A stretch of DNA of 43,656 nucleotides from an uncultured Prevotella sp. (GTDB lineage Bacteria; Bacteroidota; Bacteroidia; Bacteroidales; Bacteroidaceae): NCBI GenBank assembly GCA_934219025.1, contig CAKQDG010000010.1, forward strand, positions 1 to 43,656, given 5' to 3'. The notes under the pieces were generated by a model that had not been told where the DNA came from, made no database searches, and saw only the letters and a program-made list of their open reading frames with translations. Below, in pieces: positions 1 to 7,318 of this stretch. The translations under genes and the position numbers were made by a program. Each line of letters begins with the position of its first letter. Within the stretch, counting starts at the first letter, position 1.

Positions 1-432
1 GAAAAGATTGGTACATACAATCCAAACACCAATCCAGCCACAGTAGATTTGAATTTTGATCGTGCTCTTTATTGGGTAAATGTAGGTGCACAGCCTACAG
101 ATACAGTTCGTAACATTCTGCAGCGCGAAGGCGTTTATATGATGAAGCACTTGCAGGGTGGTGTAAAGAAGGGCGCTTTCGACGAAGCTACGGCGCAGAA
201 GAGATTCGACGCATGGAAAGCTGACAAGCAGAAAGGTCTTGACTTGCTTCGCGAGGAAGAGGCTAAGGCAAAGAAGGCTGCATATGAAAAGAATCTGGCT
301 GAAGAGAAAAAAGTAAATGAGGCTATAGCTAAGAAAGTGGCAGAGAAAAAAGCTGAGGCAGAGGCTGCTAAGGCTGCAGAAGAAGCTGCCGCTGAGGCTC
401 CAGCAGAGGAGACAGCACCAGCAGCTGAATAA
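1..432 (+). CDS. rpsP: 30S ribosomal protein S16 (5' part missing)
   Basis: The reading frame is open from base 1, so the start codon lies before the window. The first visible residues ([20 protein letters not shown]) match the N-terminal half of bacterial S16, a small-subunit protein that binds 16S rRNA during 30S assembly. The S16 core ends near residue 85 of the visible part. It is followed by a roughly 55-residue tail rich in Ala, Glu and Lys that runs to the stop at 430-432. Typical S16 is about 80-90 residues, so this tail is an extension; similar charged tails are common in Bacteroidota S16. A TTG at 49 could be mistaken for a start but lies inside the conserved core. A hairpin with a T run follows at 461-488, so rpsP is probably the end of its own transcript. 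Confidence 0.93.
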   Translation, partial: EKIGTYNPNTNPATVDLNFDRALYWVNVGAQPTDTVRNILQREGVYMMKHLQGGVKKGAFDEATAQKRFDAWKADKQKGLDLLREEEAKAKKAAYEKNLAEEKKVNEAIAKKVAEKKAEAEAAKAAEEAAAEAPAEETAPAAE

Positions 433-460
433 TTTTTTCTAAACGCTGATAGAAATTTAA

Positions 461-488
461 GGGGCAGGCTAAAGCTTGCTCCTTTTTT
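461..488 (+). terminator. Intrinsic terminator of rpsP
   Basis: A 9-bp stem (461-469 with 474-482, including G-U pairs) closes a TAAA loop and is followed by six T residues at 483-488. It lies 29 bases after the rpsP stop. Confidence 0.85.
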
Positions 489-550
489 ACTTGATATGAT
501 GAAGGGAAAAGCAAAAAAAACTTAATTCTTGAAGCTTGGCGAATTAATGT

Positions 551-581
551 TTTGCAAAATCGGAAAAAGTTTGTAATTTTG
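551..581 (+). promoter_or_regulatory. Bacteroidota-type promoter for rpmB
   Basis: TTTG at 551-554 (-33 element) is followed after 19 bp by TAATTTTG at 574-581 (-7 element). This matches the TTTG / TAnnTTTG consensus used by the primary sigma factor of this phylum. It lies 52 bases before the rpmB start, so the leader would be about 45 bases. Confidence 0.75.
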
Positions 582-633
582 CACCCTGTTTGGAATAAGT
601 ATCAAAAGGAAACAACAAAAAACGTAGATAGCA

Positions 634-897
634 ATGTCGAAAATTTGTCAAATCACAGGGAAAAAAGCTCAAATAGGCAATAACGTTTCCCACTCAAAGC
701 ACCGCACAAAGCGTTCCTTTGATGTAAATTTGTTTAATAAAAAATTCTATTATGTAGAGGAGCAGTGCTGGATTAGCCTTAAGGTAAGTGCTGCTGGTCT
801 GCGCTTGATCAATAAGGTTGGATTGGATGCAGCTTTGAAGAGCGCCGTTTCCAACGGTTATTGTGATTGGAAAGATATAAAAGTTATAGGAGAGTAA
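634..897 (+). CDS. rpmB: 50S ribosomal protein L28
   Basis: An 87-residue protein beginning [20 protein letters not shown], with the L28 signature of an ITGK motif followed by [13 protein letters not shown]28 is a large-subunit protein that assembles late onto 23S rRNA. The length is normal for the family, and the zinc-ribbon cysteine pairs seen in some L28 proteins are absent. It is the first gene of a compact ribosomal operon: rpmG starts 4 bases after its stop and a DUF4295 gene follows. No convincing Shine-Dalgarno sequence precedes the ATG, as is usual in this phylum. Confidence 0.96.
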   Translation: MSKICQITGKKAQIGNNVSHSKHRTKRSFDVNLFNKKFYYVEEQCWISLKVSAAGLRLINKVGLDAALKSAVSNGYCDWKDIKVIGE

Positions 898-901
898 TAT
901 A

Positions 902-1090
902 ATGGCAAAGAAGGCTAAAGGCAACCGTGTGCAGGTTATATTGGAATGCACAGAGATGAAAGAGAGCGGTCTTCCAGGAACAAATCGTTACGTAACAACA
1001 AAAAACCGTAAGAACACACCTGAGAGAATGGAGCTGATGAAGTACAATCCGATTCTCAAAAAGATGACTCTTCACAAAGAAATTAAATAA
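902..1090 (+). CDS. rpmG: 50S ribosomal protein L33
   Basis: A 62-residue basic protein ([20 protein letters not shown]...) with the L33 core, including the [20 protein letters not shown] segment. L33 sits near the E site of the large subunit. The family occurs as zinc-binding forms with two CxxC pairs and as forms that lack them; only one Cys is present here, so this is the zinc-independent form. It lies 4 bases after rpmB and 21 bases before the DUF4295 gene, so the three are probably co-transcribed from the promoter at 551-581 to the terminator at 1291-1322. Confidence 0.96.
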   Translation: MAKKAKGNRVQVILECTEMKESGLPGTNRYVTTKNRKNTPERMELMKYNPILKKMTLHKEIK

Positions 1091-1111
1091 TCTAATTAAA
1101 TATTATTAGAA

Positions 1112-1267
1112 ATGGCAAAGAAAGCGGTCGCAACCCTTCATGAAGGTTCAAATGATGGGCGTGCTTATACAAAGGTTATAAAGATGGTGAAAAGCCCAAA
1201 GACGGGAGCTTATGTTTTTGACGAGCGTATGGTTCCTAATGAGGCTGTAAAGGATTTCTTCAAATAA
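1112..1267 (+). CDS. DUF4295 small basic protein, probable ribosome-associated protein
   Basis: A 51-residue ORF, MAKKAVATLHEGSNDGRAYT followed by KVIKMVKSPKTGAYVFDERM and VPNEAVKDFFK. It is basic, lacks a signal peptide or membrane segment, and matches my recollection of the DUF4295 family, which in Bacteroidota almost always follows rpmB and rpmG. From memory, cryo-EM of a Flavobacterium ribosome found an additional phylum-specific large-subunit protein (bL38) that I believe corresponds to this family; I could not verify this. The location between rpmG and a strong terminator makes a ribosomal role likely. The assignment to DUF4295 is fairly sure and the function is inferred. Confidence 0.85.
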   Translation: MAKKAVATLHEGSNDGRAYTKVIKMVKSPKTGAYVFDERMVPNEAVKDFFK

Positions 1268-1290
1268 ATCCTGAATTCTTATAGATACAG

Positions 1291-1322
1291 AGAGCTGCAA
1301 AATTATTTTTGCAGCTCTTTTT
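1291..1322 (+). terminator. Terminator of the rpmB-rpmG-DUF4295 operon
   Basis: A perfect 12-bp stem (1291-1302 with 1307-1318) closes a TTAT loop and is followed by a short T run. It starts 24 bases after the DUF4295 stop. Confidence 0.9.
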
Positions 1323-1382
1323 GCATATAGACTTTTTGTGGCACCGAATGAAATGCACTTTTTCCTGCAAATTTGCATATAA

Positions 1383-1414
1383 TTTGGTTTGCTGAATTTT
1401 TTTTTATAAATTTG
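1383..1414 (+). promoter_or_regulatory. Promoter of the ftsY-rimO-HU cluster
   Basis: TTTG at 1383-1386 and TAAATTTG at 1407-1414 are separated by 20 bp, matching the Bacteroidota consensus. The leader to the ftsY ATG would be about 16 bases, short but typical for a phylum that does not rely on Shine-Dalgarno pairing. Confidence 0.7.
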
Positions 1415-1436
1415 TAGCCGAAAATATATAAATATT

Positions 1437-2390
1437 ATGGCTTTTTTTGGACTATTTGGTAAAAAGAACAAAGAGACACTTGACAAGGGGCTTGAAAAAA
1501 CCAAACAAAGTGTGTTTACAAAACTTGCTCATGTAGTGGCAGGCAAGTCTAAAGTGGATGATGATGTGTTGGACGACCTTGAGGAAGTTCTCATAACTTC
1601 CGACGTGGGGGTTGATACAACAATAAAAATTATTCAGCGTATAGAGGAACGTGTTGCGCGCGACAAGTATGTTTCTACGTCTGAACTTAATTCCATCCTT
1701 CGTGAAGAGATTGCCAGCCTCCTGGACGACAGCAACGACTATTCTGGTTGGGATTTGCCGGCAGACCATAAACCATACGTGATATTGGTGGTTGGCGTGA
1801 ATGGTGTGGGCAAGACCACAACTATAGGCAAACTTGCCAAGCAGTTTAAAAATGCAGGAAAGAAAGTCTATCTCGGAGCTGCAGACACATTTAGGGCAGC
1901 TGCGGTTGAGCAGTTGTGCATATGGGGTGAAAGGGTAGGTGTTACCGTTGTAAAGCAGCAGATGGGCGCAGATCCGGCAAGTGTTGCATACGATACACTT
2001 AGTTCAGCAATAGCAAATAACGCGGATGTTGTGCTTATAGATACGGCTGGACGACTTCACAATAAAGTGGGGCTGATGAACGAATTGAAAAAAATCAAAG
2101 ATGTCCTGAAAAAACTTGCTCCAACGGCTCCAGATGAAGTCATGCTTGTACTTGACGGCAGTACAGGACAAAATGCCTTTGAGCAAGCTAAACAGTTCTC
2201 CGCGGTAACAAATATCACGAGCCTGGCGATAACAAAGCTCGACGGAACCGCAAAAGGCGGAGTGGTTATCGGTATATCCGATCAGTTGAAAGTTCCTGTG
2301 AAATATATCGGGCTTGGTGAAGGTGTTGATGATTTGCAGCTCTTTGACAAAAAACAATTCGTGGATTCTTTATTCAATACAGAAAAGTGA
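1437..2390 (+). CDS. ftsY: Signal recognition particle receptor FtsY
   Basis: A 317-residue SRP-type GTPase that docks ribosome-SRP complexes at the inner membrane for co-translational insertion. The N-terminal four-helix N domain covers about residues 20-100. The G domain shows the P-loop GVNGVGKTTT (120-129), the DTAGR motif (202-206) and TKLD (266-269), and ends with the typical GLGEGVDDLQ segment. The acidic A domain of E. coli FtsY is missing; instead there is a short N-terminus starting MAFFGLFGKKNKE, a hydrophobic-basic patch that can serve as a membrane anchor. The stop overlaps the GTG start of rimO in the sequence GTGA at 2387-2390, implying translational coupling. Confidence 0.96.
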   Translation: MAFFGLFGKKNKETLDKGLEKTKQSVFTKLAHVVAGKSKVDDDVLDDLEEVLITSDVGVDTTIKIIQRIEERVARDKYVSTSELNSILREEIASLLDDSNDYSGWDLPADHKPYVILVVGVNGVGKTTTIGKLAKQFKNAGKKVYLGAADTFRAAAVEQLCIWGERVGVTVVKQQMGADPASVAYDTLSSAIANNADVVLIDTAGRLHNKVGLMNELKKIKDVLKKLAPTAPDEVMLVLDGSTGQNAFEQAKQFSAVTNITSLAITKLDGTAKGGVVIGISDQLKVPVKYIGLGEGVDDLQLFDKKQFVDSLFNTEK

Positions 2391-3709
2391 AACATAATCA
2401 GATAGATTTTATTACGATGGGATGCTCGAAAAATCTCGTTGACACACAAAAGCTCATGAGAAAATTCGAAGCATTCGGATATGACTGCACTCATGACAGC
2501 GATTCTCCCGAAGGAGAGATTGCCGTTATCAATACTTGTGGGTTTATTGGTGACGCTAAAGAAGAAAGCATAAACATGATACTTCGTTTTGCACAGGCAA
2601 AAGAAGAAGGGAGGCTGAAAAAACTCTTTGTTATGGGATGCCTGTCGGAAAGATACCGCAAAGAACTTGAGGCAGAAATACCGCAGGTGGACAAGTATTA
2701 CGGAAAGTTTGATTATGAAATGTTGCTTGATGAACTTGGAAAGGCCGATGGCTGTTTGAAAGAGCAGAAAAGAAATCACAGCGCAACAACTCCGTCGCAT
2801 TACGCATATGTGAAAATCAGTGAAGGATGCGACCGGCATTGTGCGTATTGTGCTATACCGATTATTACAGGAAGGCATAAAAGCCGCAAGAAAGAAGACA
2901 TACTTGAAGAAGTAAGGTCGCTTGTGGCAAATGGGGTGAAAGAATTTCAGATTATTGCACAAGAGCTGACTTATTATGGCGTGGATCTGTATGGAGAGCG
3001 CAAAATTGCAGAACTTGTTGATGAGATGGCTCAAATTGAAGGTGTAAAGTGGATAAGACTGCATTATGCTTATCCCACGCATTTCCCTTATGAACTTCTG
3101 CCAGTCATGCGTAAACATGATAATGTTTGCAAATATCTTGATATAGCCCTGCAGCATATATCAGACAATATGCTCTCGCGGATGAAACGAAATACATCCA
3201 AAAAGGAAACTTATGAACTTGTGGAAAGACTTAGAAATGAAGTTCCGGGAATATGTCTGCGAACAACCCTTATGGTTGGCTTCCCTGGCGAGACAGATGA
3301 GGACTTCAAGGAATTGCAGGAGTTTGTGGATTGGGCCCGTTTTGACAGGATGGGAGCCTTTGCTTATTCGGAAGAAGATGGCACATATAGCGCAGAGCAT
3401 TACAAAGACGATGTCCCCCCAGAAGTGAAACAAATGCGTCTTGACAAGATTATGATGCTTCAGGAAAAAATCAGCGCAGAACTTGAGGAAGAGAAAATAG
3501 GAAAAGTTTACAAGGCAATAATAGACAGGAAAGAAGGGGACTACTATATAGCGCGAGACGAATACTCTTCGCCGGAAGTAGACCCGGAGATTTTGATACA
3601 GGCAGATGAAAAGATGCCTTTAGAGATAGGTAAATTTTATAATGTAAAAGTTACCGGTGCAGAAGAATACGATGTCTATGCTTCGGTAGAGGGCAAAACC
3701 GATGAATAA
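2387..3709 (+). CDS. rimO: Ribosomal protein S12 methylthiotransferase RimO
   Basis: A 440-residue radical-SAM methylthiotransferase that methylthiolates the beta carbon of a conserved Asp of ribosomal protein S12. The N-terminal cluster cysteines are visible at C13 (MGCSKN), C51 (NTCGF) and C85 (MGCLS). The radical-SAM motif is C148-x3-C152-x2-C155 (CDRHCAYCAIP). A C-terminal TRAM-like region follows from about residue 375. The MGCSKNLVDTQ N-terminus distinguishes RimO from the tRNA enzyme MiaB. Translation starts at GTG 2387 inside the ftsY stop, and the last 8 bases overlap the next gene, so ftsY, rimO and the HU gene are tightly coupled. Confidence 0.95.
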   Translation: MKHNQIDFITMGCSKNLVDTQKLMRKFEAFGYDCTHDSDSPEGEIAVINTCGFIGDAKEESINMILRFAQAKEEGRLKKLFVMGCLSERYRKELEAEIPQVDKYYGKFDYEMLLDELGKADGCLKEQKRNHSATTPSHYAYVKISEGCDRHCAYCAIPIITGRHKSRKKEDILEEVRSLVANGVKEFQIIAQELTYYGVDLYGERKIAELVDEMAQIEGVKWIRLHYAYPTHFPYELLPVMRKHDNVCKYLDIALQHISDNMLSRMKRNTSKKETYELVERLRNEVPGICLRTTLMVGFPGETDEDFKELQEFVDWARFDRMGAFAYSEEDGTYSAEHYKDDVPPEVKQMRLDKIMMLQEKISAELEEEKIGKVYKAIIDRKEGDYYIARDEYSSPEVDPEILIQADEKMPLEIGKFYNVKVTGAEEYDVYASVEGKTDE

Positions 3710-3986
3710 CAGAAATTTTATATCCGAGTTGGCAAAGCGTTTGGACAAGACGGCAGACGAGACACAAATGCTCACATATTCGCTTGTTGATACGATGAAT
3801 GAGGCATTTCAGGAAGGTGATGTGGTTTCGGTAAACAATTTCGGAACGTTTGAAGTAAAAAAACGTTTGGAAAGGGTTATGGTTTCGCCAACCACAAAAA
3901 AAAGAATGCTTGTTCCGCCAAAACTCGTATTGGCATTCAAACCAGCCGCTTCTATAAAGGAAAGGTTAAAAGCCGGAGGAGAGTAG
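3702..3986 (+). CDS. HU/IHF-family DNA-binding protein
   Basis: A 94-residue histone-like protein. The N-terminal helices (about 1-45) and the SVNNFGTFEVKKR segment (about 43-55) are characteristic of HU/IHF, followed by a basic arm and the PPKLVLAFKPA strand near residues 72-82. The family forms dimers that bend or compact DNA. It is atypical compared with canonical HU: the usual ...GRNPxTG... arm is replaced by MVSPTTKKRMLVPP. It starts 8 bases inside rimO and its stop directly abuts the next ATG, so it is translated with its neighbour, which also has an HU domain. The two may form a heterodimer, which is inference. Confidence 0.9.
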   Translation: MNNRNFISELAKRLDKTADETQMLTYSLVDTMNEAFQEGDVVSVNNFGTFEVKKRLERVMVSPTTKKRMLVPPKLVLAFKPAASIKERLKAGGE

Positions 3987-5306
3987 ATGGCAAAAATAGG
4001 AATAAAAAACATTGCAGATGCATTGGCAAGAAAGAAGAACCTTTCTCCAGATGAAGCAGAAAAATACGTTGAAACATTCTTCTCTCTTATAAACGAAGCC
4101 CTGATTCCAGACAAAATCGTCAAGATAAAAGGCTTTGGCACGTTTAAACTCGTAGATGTGCGCGACAGAGAGAGTGTTGATGTAAATACAGGTGAGAGGG
4201 TGGTCATAGACGGACATTCCAAGATTTCTTTCGTTCCAGACAATACCTTGAAAGAGCTTGTAAATAAACCTTTCTCTCAGTTTGAAACCGTTGTTCTTAA
4301 TGACGGAGTTGATTTTGAGAAAGAAAATATAAGCGAAGGTAATGAAATTGGTAATGATAATGTGGAGATTTCGGATGAGATAGAAAAATTGCCGATATCT
4401 CCAGTTAAACCACAAAAAACTGAGACAGAACAGTCCGTGCCAACGGTAGATGAAGATACAGATATTGACAGACAAAGCAAAGTTGAAGTATCAAATGAAA
4501 CTCCTGAGACGGATAAGGTCGAGGACGAAAAAAATGATGGTGACGTAGAACCGGTAACTGTTGGACCTTATACACCTGTATCAACAGATGATACAATAGA
4601 ACCATTGGAAGATATCGAGCTGTCGTCGGATACTGGTTCTATTTCCATGCCGGTAGGTGAAAATTTATCAGATTCAACAGAAGGAGACAGTATGCCTGCT
4701 TCTTCCGAAGAAGAACAAGCCAATGTTTCTGAAAACGGAAGAGTTTTCAATAATCAAAATATATTGAGAAAGGTAGTATTCCTCGTGTCGGTAGTTGCAA
4801 TAATGCTGATAATATTCTGTGGCGGCTATTATCTTGGCAGCAGTAAGCAGAATAAAGTAGAGCCCAATGTGGGGAAACAAGAAAAAATACATGTTGCTGT
4901 AAATCATAAACCGTTGCCAAAATCACCGACAAAGACTACACCTGTCTCGGAAATCGTTGACAGCACGACAACTTTAGGAGAAAAGGAAAGAAATGTGAAA
5001 GCAGAACAACCGGAAGAAAAAACGGAAAAACATGAAGTTGCAGTTGATGGAAAAACAAATTTGACAGAACTTGAAAATGCAAGTAGGTTAGTCAATACGG
5101 GTGCGTATGTTATAGAAGGTTTGAGCGAAAGAGTGAAAATGAAAAAAGGGCAGACGCTGAGCGGAATTTCCAAATTCTATCTTGGCGAAGGTATGGAATG
5201 TTATATAATAGTTTATAATAAAAAAACAGAGTTCGCTGAAGGTGAGATTGTGAATATACCTAAACTCAAGCTCAAGAAGAAAGCTTCGAATAAAAAAGTT
5301 TCTTAA
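3987..5306 (+). CDS. HU-domain membrane protein with C-terminal LysM-like domain
   Basis: A 439-residue fusion. Residues 1-95 form an HU/IHF domain (KIKGFGTFKLVDV at 46-58, then an arm with VNTGERV). Residues 105-250 are a low-complexity acidic linker rich in Glu, Asp, Ser and Thr. A single hydrophobic segment (about 262-284, VVFLVSVVAIMLIIFCGGYY) is a transmembrane helix. A Lys/Glu/Pro-rich spacer leads to a LysM-like module (about 383-428: KMKKGQTLSGISKFYLG ... IVNIPKLKLKKK). Since HU acts in the cytoplasm and LysM usually binds peptidoglycan, the simplest topology is DNA-binding domain inside and LysM in the periplasm. I infer a tether between nucleoid and cell wall; no such activity is shown by the sequence. 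It abuts the smaller HU gene with no gap. Confidence 0.85.
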   Translation: MAKIGIKNIADALARKKNLSPDEAEKYVETFFSLINEALIPDKIVKIKGFGTFKLVDVRDRESVDVNTGERVVIDGHSKISFVPDNTLKELVNKPFSQFETVVLNDGVDFEKENISEGNEIGNDNVEISDEIEKLPISPVKPQKTETEQSVPTVDEDTDIDRQSKVEVSNETPETDKVEDEKNDGDVEPVTVGPYTPVSTDDTIEPLEDIELSSDTGSISMPVGENLSDSTEGDSMPASSEEEQANVSENGRVFNNQNILRKVVFLVSVVAIMLIIFCGGYYLGSSKQNKVEPNVGKQEKIHVAVNHKPLPKSPTKTTPVSEIVDSTTTLGEKERNVKAEQPEEKTEKHEVAVDGKTNLTELENASRLVNTGAYVIEGLSERVKMKKGQTLSGISKFYLGEGMECYIIVYNKKTEFAEGEIVNIPKLKLKKKASNKKVS

Positions 5307-5343
5307 TTTTATCCTTAAAAGAAATTTTTTAATATATTTTATG

Positions 5344-5405
5344 TACATGTTCTTTTTATTACGCATATAAAAATAGTAATTTTGCGCTGATAAAAAGAAC
5401 ATGTA
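5344..5405. repeat. Perfect 16-bp inverted repeat around the bat promoter
   Basis: The arms at 5344-5359 (TACATGTTCTTTTTAT) and 5390-5405 (its exact reverse complement) are separated by 30 bp. The spacer contains the -7 element TAATTTTG (5377-5384). The expected transcription start is near 5390, so only the right arm would be in the mRNA and the repeat cannot act as an RNA hairpin of the operon. It may be an operator for a dimeric regulator or a very short invertible element; the former seems likelier given the spacer length. Confidence 0.85.
5354..5384 (+). promoter_or_regulatory. Promoter of the Bat operon
   Basis: TAATTTTG at 5377-5384 is a full match to the -7 consensus. The -33 region at 5354-5357 is only TTTT and lies within the left inverted-repeat arm, so a bound regulator would compete directly with RNA polymerase. 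The moxR ATG is 44 bases downstream. Confidence 0.65.
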
Positions 5406-5428
5406 AACAATTTATAAATATAAATATC

Positions 5429-6424
5429 ATGGCAGAGGCTATAGACATACGCGAGCTGAATATTATAATAGAACAGCAGAGCGCGTTTATTACAAATATC
5501 AAGAATGGCATGAATAATGTCATTATCGGTCAGAAACATCTTATTGACACATTACTTATTGGTTTGCTTAGTAATGGGCATATCCTTCTTGAAGGTGTAC
5601 CGGGCTTGGCAAAGACATTGGCAATAAAAACCCTTTCACAGTTGATTGATGCCGACTTCAGCAGAATACAGTTCACTCCTGATTTGTTGCCGGCAGATGT
5701 TATCGGAACACTTGTCTATTCTCAGAAAAGCGAAGATTTCCAAGTGAAAAAAGGACCGGTGTTTGCAAATTTTATTTTAGCAGATGAAATAAACAGAGCC
5801 CCGGCAAAAGTTCAGAGTGCCTTGCTTGAGGCAATGCAGGAAAAGCAAGTTACTATAGGCAGTTCAACATTCAGTTTGCCCAGTCCTTTCCTTGTAATGG
5901 CAACCCAAAACCCAATAGAGCAAGAGGGAACATATCCGCTTCCGGAAGCACAGGTGGACAGATTTATGCTCAAGGTGATTATAGACTATCCTTCGCTTGA
6001 AGAAGAAAAGTTGATTATCCGTGAGAATCTTTCGGGCAGCATGCCGGAAGTGAAGCCTGTGGTCGGCATTGATGAAATCTTGAAAGCGCGTAGCGTTGTG
6101 GAACAAGTCTATATTGACGAGAAAATTGAGCAGTACATTGCCGACATCGTTTTTGCAACACGCTATCCGGAACGTTATGGGTTGGAGAATATGAAATCTC
6201 TCATCACTTTCGGTGGTAGTCCGCGTGCAAGTATCAATCTAGCAAAGGCAGCCCGTGCTTACGCATTTATCAGTCATCGCGGATACGTTGTGCCTGAGGA
6301 TGTAAGAGCCATTGCCCATGACGTGTTGCGCCACAGAATCGGTCTTTCATACGAAGCGGAAGCCGACAATGTTACGAGTGAAGAGATTGTAAGTAGAATA
6401 ATAAATAAGGTGGAGGTTCCTTGA
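5429..6424 (+). CDS. MoxR-family AAA+ ATPase of the Bat operon
   Basis: A 331-residue MoxR-type AAA+ ATPase. The Walker A motif GVPGLAKT is at 56-63, the Walker B region ADEINRA at 118-124, and sensor-type sequence (MATQNPIEQEGTYPLPEAQ) follows near 155-172, with a C-terminal lid domain. MoxR proteins act as chaperones that work with VWA-domain partners, often for metal insertion or complex assembly. Here the partners are encoded immediately downstream (DUF58, BatA, BatB). It is the first gene of the operon, and its TGA overlaps the ATG of the DUF58 gene by one base (TGATG). Confidence 0.93.
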   Translation: MAEAIDIRELNIIIEQQSAFITNIKNGMNNVIIGQKHLIDTLLIGLLSNGHILLEGVPGLAKTLAIKTLSQLIDADFSRIQFTPDLLPADVIGTLVYSQKSEDFQVKKGPVFANFILADEINRAPAKVQSALLEAMQEKQVTIGSSTFSLPSPFLVMATQNPIEQEGTYPLPEAQVDRFMLKVIIDYPSLEEEKLIIRENLSGSMPEVKPVVGIDEILKARSVVEQVYIDEKIEQYIADIVFATRYPERYGLENMKSLITFGGSPRASINLAKAARAYAFISHRGYVVPEDVRAIAHDVLRHRIGLSYEAEADNVTSEEIVSRIINKVEVP

Positions 6425-7293
6425 TGGAAACTCAGGATTTACTAAAAAAAGTACATCGCGTAGAAATCAAGTCTCGCGGGTTAAGCAGTAATATTTTTGC
6501 CGGAAAATACCATTCGGCGTTCAAGGGACGAGGAATGGCGTTCAGTGAAGTGCGTGCTTACCAATATGGAGACGACGTGCGCGATATAGACTGGAATGTA
6601 ACGGCGCGAACAGGCTCGCCTTATGTAAAGGTGTTTGAAGAAGAGCGTGAACTCACTGTTATGCTCCTTGTTGATGTCAGCGGTTCGTTGGATTTTGGCA
6701 CTCGCCATGAGTTGAAGCGTGATGTCGTGGTTGAACTTTCAGCAACGCTCGCTTTTAGTGCAATCCAAAACAATGATAAGATTGGGGTCGTGTTCTTTTC
6801 GGACAAGATAGAAAAGTATATACCTCCAAAGAAAGGCAGAAAGCACATCCTGTATATCATTCATGAGATGCTCGACTTTAAGGCAGAAAGCCGGAAAACA
6901 GATTTGTCTTGTGCTTTGGAATTTCTTGTCAGCGCAGTAAAACGCAGATGTACAGCATTTATAATCAGCGACTTTTACGCAAGAAGAAACTTCGACAAGC
7001 AGTTGATGATATGCAGCAATAAACACGATGTTGTTGCTATTCAGGTTTATGACACATTTGCCAAAATGCTGCCTGATGTTGGCTTGATGAAAATTAACGA
7101 CCTGGAAACCGGTCATGAAATGTATATCGATACGAGCGACAGAAAACTGCGTGCAGCGCATAACAAATACTGGCAAGACAGGGAAAAAGAACTGGATAGT
7201 CTGTTTAAGCGTTGCAATGTTGACAGTATTTCACTTGCCACAGACGAGGATTTTGTGAAAGGCTTGATACATCTCTTCAAAATGAGATCGTAG
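6424..7293 (+). CDS. DUF58 protein with VWA-like fold
   Basis: A 289-residue soluble protein of the DUF58 family, a standard partner of MoxR ATPases. The family signature YGDDVRDIDWNVTAR lies at about 48-62. A MIDAS-type motif DVSGS at 84-88 gives it a VWA-like metal-binding site. No signal peptide or membrane span is visible, so it is probably cytosolic and may bridge MoxR to the membrane-bound Bat proteins. I chose ATG 6424 over the preceding in-frame TTG 6421 because it overlaps the moxR stop. The function within the complex is not established. Confidence 0.92.
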   Translation: METQDLLKKVHRVEIKSRGLSSNIFAGKYHSAFKGRGMAFSEVRAYQYGDDVRDIDWNVTARTGSPYVKVFEEERELTVMLLVDVSGSLDFGTRHELKRDVVVELSATLAFSAIQNNDKIGVVFFSDKIEKYIPPKKGRKHILYIIHEMLDFKAESRKTDLSCALEFLVSAVKRRCTAFIISDFYARRNFDKQLMICSNKHDVVAIQVYDTFAKMLPDVGLMKINDLETGHEMYIDTSDRKLRAAHNKYWQDREKELDSLFKRCNVDSISLATDEDFVKGLIHLFKMRS

Positions 7294-7318
7294 CGAATTT
7301 ACTTATAGGAGAAATTAA

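Noticed and set aside
2282..3157. 291-residue ORF on the minus strand
   Set aside because: It lies antisense to ftsY and rimO, is rich in Phe, Cys and His as expected for a shadow, and has no promoter.
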